Part shown: piece by piece, positions 62,801 through 64,000 of the stretch
Layout: every line of letters begins with the position of its first letter
Numbering within the stretch: the first letter of the stretch is position 1
DNA from: Leptospira ainazelensis
GTDB lineage: Bacteria > Spirochaetota > Leptospiria > Leptospirales > Leptospiraceae
Reading direction: 5' to 3'
Length of the DNA stretch: 64,000 bases
Assembly (NCBI RefSeq): GCF_016918785.1
Contig: NZ_JAFFPT010000009.1
Location: 266,001 to 330,000 of the forward strand
Made by a program: the position numbers and the translations under genes
Notes under the pieces: generated by a model
Databases searched by the model: none
Seen by the model: only the letters and a program-made list of their open reading frames with translations
What the model was told of the DNA's origin: nothing

Positions 62801-62846
62801 AGAGATCAAGGAGGGTGTTTTGGAAGAATGGAGGAAGTTGGGATAA
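59841..62846 (+). CDS. catalytic part of the split N6-adenine DNA methyltransferase (PglX/Eco57I-like)
   Basis: The homologous frame is open from about 59811; the only in-frame start near its beginning is TTG at 59841 with no ribosome binding site. Motif I ICDPACGSGQFLV lies near residue 198 and motif IV IVLMNPPWEVW near 460 (about 375 and 637 in a fused 1177-residue protein), defining an N6-adenine methyltransferase. YTPASLSQFLSDE near 135 is the usual leader into the catalytic core. A TPRYLNE-containing target-recognition-like C-terminal half follows. No restriction nuclease domain is seen. TcmP starts three bases after the stop. Confidence 0.78.
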   Translation: MIFLFFLQSKNLLNENPRYFAEKYREYAKKKNAFYETFLKELFFNALCRKERERSTLDVVGQSIPYLNGGLFLKHELEERYPKIQVANESFAEIFQFFESWNWNVNERSETDEDSIDPYILGYIFENTLVDNKSGGVYYTPASLSQFLSDETIEGHLFQETSRKSTSGPYKHTREFIEKATEEELLFFYQTLSTITICDPACGSGQFLVQALHSLSAYHSQLAERILHEKWETLKEYVQRDYSLEKEPIYGIRRHIAAKNLYGVDILPEAAEITKLRLFLAMVEGIGNKSDSLEPLPNIDFHIRSGNSLTGFLFLPEDFFKALSETQSGSKRKKDSAYEGVLDFGDAESKMLKKDKLVTRYTNEPNPEKALQLRKEIREIDLELQNILNQRLEQQMSEWKVRPKKKIDFIDEKKDLKAKEILNRFVLKSEDTKPFHYGMEFSTILHPPKPNLPGFDIVLMNPPWEVWKPNSQEFFEEFIPQFRELDKNEARKAVSDLFQKKPKIQEEWIRNCAQLTSTAEFFRNSEFYLHRGSGDINLYKLFLERGWNLLKEGGSLGIVIPAGLYSDLGSKDLRKMLFQEGKIHFLYGFENSKALFDNVHRSFKFILLSTTKQTDSPASSVPAAFMLHTESDLLSVHESNRKKQLSLSEDSTSDPSLDPRFLDLPIELITRLSPDSWSLMEFKSATDIRIVEKMARFPRLGEELEGTWNVKLSAEFHMTNDAHLFFTQEALKKKGAQYDPETMIWKKGKEEWWPLYEGRMVTQYDHRAASYISGSQRSAVWNYSDFPKLEKINPHYWIIPQEKNKAGYKIYICDVTASSNKRTGLATIVKGNESSGNSLSIIDSDHLQINLLLTGLINSFSLDFYVRLRIPGNHYNQAVIFDLPTPRYLNEDPTFQKEKHIQASQPYFAFRKNIIQSTAQLIGTTSAFDELLKEIFGPQANHKTHGVTDPVQRQILKNQIDAMVAKIYGLEEAELKHILSTFPLVEEEIKEGVLEEWRKLG

Positions 62847-62849
62847 GAG

Positions 62850-63953
62850 ATGCCCGCAAAAGATCTACATAAAGATCCTTTTGGAGATTCCACGCTTACC
62901 AAACTATTTCTCTATCGGAATTATTTAGAAGCATGGTTGCCCACGTTCATCATGCAGGGTCAATTTCGAACCGTTCAGGTCTTCGATTTTTTTGCAGGTC
63001 CGGGTTACGATAGTGCGGAGCAACCAGGAAGCCCGATTCTAACCTTAGAAACGATTCTTCAGTTTAAAAACGAATTGGATCAACATCCAACTCATATCAT
63101 TCTTTATTTTAATGAATACAAGAATTCAAAATTCGATTCTTTAAAAAAGAATGTAACCGAATTTCTAAAAAATCATAAAGAATTGGATCCGTATCTGACA
63201 GTGAAATTTTCCAACGAAGACTTTGAAAGCTCTTTTACAAAAGTTCGTGGCCAATTGGAGAAAGGGATTCCCTCTCTGCTTTTCCTGGATCAAAATGGAA
63301 TTAAATTCGTTTCGGAATCTCGATTTCAGGAAATCATTCGGTTTGAATTGATGGATTTTCTTTTCTTCATTTCTTCCGCGCATTTATATCGTTTCAGCGA
63401 TCATGATTCTTTCCTGAAACATTTGAATATCTCTCAAGAAGATTTAGAAAATTCTCCATACAGAACATTTCATCGAACGGTAGTCGATCATTTTCGGAAA
63501 TTGATTCCCGTGTACTCTAATTACAAGATATTTCCCTTTTCGCTTAAAAAAGGTCCGAATATTCACGGCCTAATATTTGGCGCATCGCACATTGCGGCAT
63601 TCTATAAATTTCTCGAGATTGCTTGGAAGGTAAATCCGATCAACGGAGATGCAAATTTTGATATTGACTCTGATTCTGAAAAACAGGAATCGAACGAGCT
63701 TTTTCAAGAATTGAAATTGAAAACTAAAATCGAGTTATTCAAAGAACAACTGATAAACAAAATCAAAACTAGATCGATTCAGAATAGTCTTGAAATCTTC
63801 GAATTTACGATCTTTTCAGGACATTTGCCGATTCATGCGAGAGATGTAATCAATTCTTTGAAGACAGATGGAACTATTCGATTTTCCGGAAACATGCCCA
63901 TTAGCTACGACGCATATAAACGAAAGGAGCGAAAAACCTGGGAACTCATCTGA
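62850..63953 (+). CDS. tcmP: three-Cys-motif partner protein (TcmP family)
   Basis: 367 residues. The N-terminal HKDPFGDSTLTKLFLYRNYLEAWL, then VQVFDFFAGPGYDSAEQPGSPILTLETIL near residue 42 (key words DFFAGPGY and GSPIL), is the TcmP hallmark, a Rossmann-like methyltransferase-related fold. Further on are IILYFNEYKNSKFDSL and LLFLDQNGIKF. TcmP usually sits beside a three-Cys/Gp37-like phage-associated protein; here it follows a helicase-methyltransferase pair by three bases, so it looks like part of the same operon. Function unknown. The gene is complete, and the 47 bases after it hold no recognised feature. Confidence 0.75.
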   Translation: MPAKDLHKDPFGDSTLTKLFLYRNYLEAWLPTFIMQGQFRTVQVFDFFAGPGYDSAEQPGSPILTLETILQFKNELDQHPTHIILYFNEYKNSKFDSLKKNVTEFLKNHKELDPYLTVKFSNEDFESSFTKVRGQLEKGIPSLLFLDQNGIKFVSESRFQEIIRFELMDFLFFISSAHLYRFSDHDSFLKHLNISQEDLENSPYRTFHRTVVDHFRKLIPVYSNYKIFPFSLKKGPNIHGLIFGASHIAAFYKFLEIAWKVNPINGDANFDIDSDSEKQESNELFQELKLKTKIELFKEQLINKIKTRSIQNSLEIFEFTIFSGHLPIHARDVINSLKTDGTIRFSGNMPISYDAYKRKERKTWELI

Positions 63954-64000
63954 ATTCAACAATTGATTTTGTCTGATCTCTCCGATAAAATATAGTAGGA

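Overview
The window looks like a chromosomal segment of a Leptospira species. The evidence is the gene content (a recC-recB-recD block, several SpoIIE-type PP2C phosphatases with membrane sensor parts, spirochaete-style lipoproteins with relaxed lipoboxes), AGGAG-type ribosome binding sites, and dispersed intergenic repeats of a kind I associate with that genus. The base composition looks higher in GC than L. interrogans. That would fit a kmetyi- or santarosai-like species, but I have not computed it and cannot fix the species. No rRNA, tRNA, CRISPR array or intact insertion sequence was seen.

Layout. 1-4.4 kb: the 3' part of a flavin/iron-sulfur membrane oxidoreductase, then a convergent, overlapping phospholipid-head-group block (CDP-alcohol phosphatidyltransferase, lipid kinase, CdsA-like protein). 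4.6-10.6 kb: fatty acid desaturase, enoyl-CoA hydratase family protein, a TetR plus metallo-beta-lactamase-fold pair, a HisKA_2 sensor kinase, and thiM. 11-18.8 kb: Ste24-type M48 protease, an overlapping proline dehydrogenase/P5C dehydrogenase pair, a SpoIIE phosphatase, a methyltransferase and a hot-dog thioesterase. 19-25.3 kb: an ArsR-headed cluster of SRPBCC/AHSA1 paralogues with DoxX, DHFR-like and MFS efflux genes, including one decayed SRPBCC copy and a clear promoter/operator. 25.5-37 kb: a lipoprotein, recQ, and a divergent recC-recB-recD operon with start/stop overlaps. 37-50 kb: a 7TM-DISM/PAS/SpoIIE phosphatase, an ABC-2 exporter, a 3-ketosphinganine-reductase-like SDR, a flavin monooxygenase with divergent TetR, an AhpD-like protein, an ABC-F ATPase, and a SWIM zinc-finger protein. 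50-55.6 kb: DoxX, a lipoprotein, a methyltransferase, a DUF1326-DUF2182 pair, and a TetR gene facing a truncated NmrA-like gene across three palindromic operators.

55.9-64 kb: an apparent genomic-defence island, visibly more AT-rich than its surroundings. It encodes a PLD-domain/SF2 helicase (1145 aa), a PglX/Eco57I-like adenine methyltransferase split across two reading frames, and a TcmP-family protein, all on one strand with gaps of a few bases. The frame change in the methyltransferase falls exactly on the heptamer A AAA AAC in the correct phase for -1 ribosomal slippage, inside an A7 run. The gene could therefore be a programmed-frameshift gene, a phase-variable gene or a recent pseudogene. 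The island may continue beyond the window. This island, the three-operator TetR site and the ArsR/SRPBCC cluster are the parts most worth a second look.
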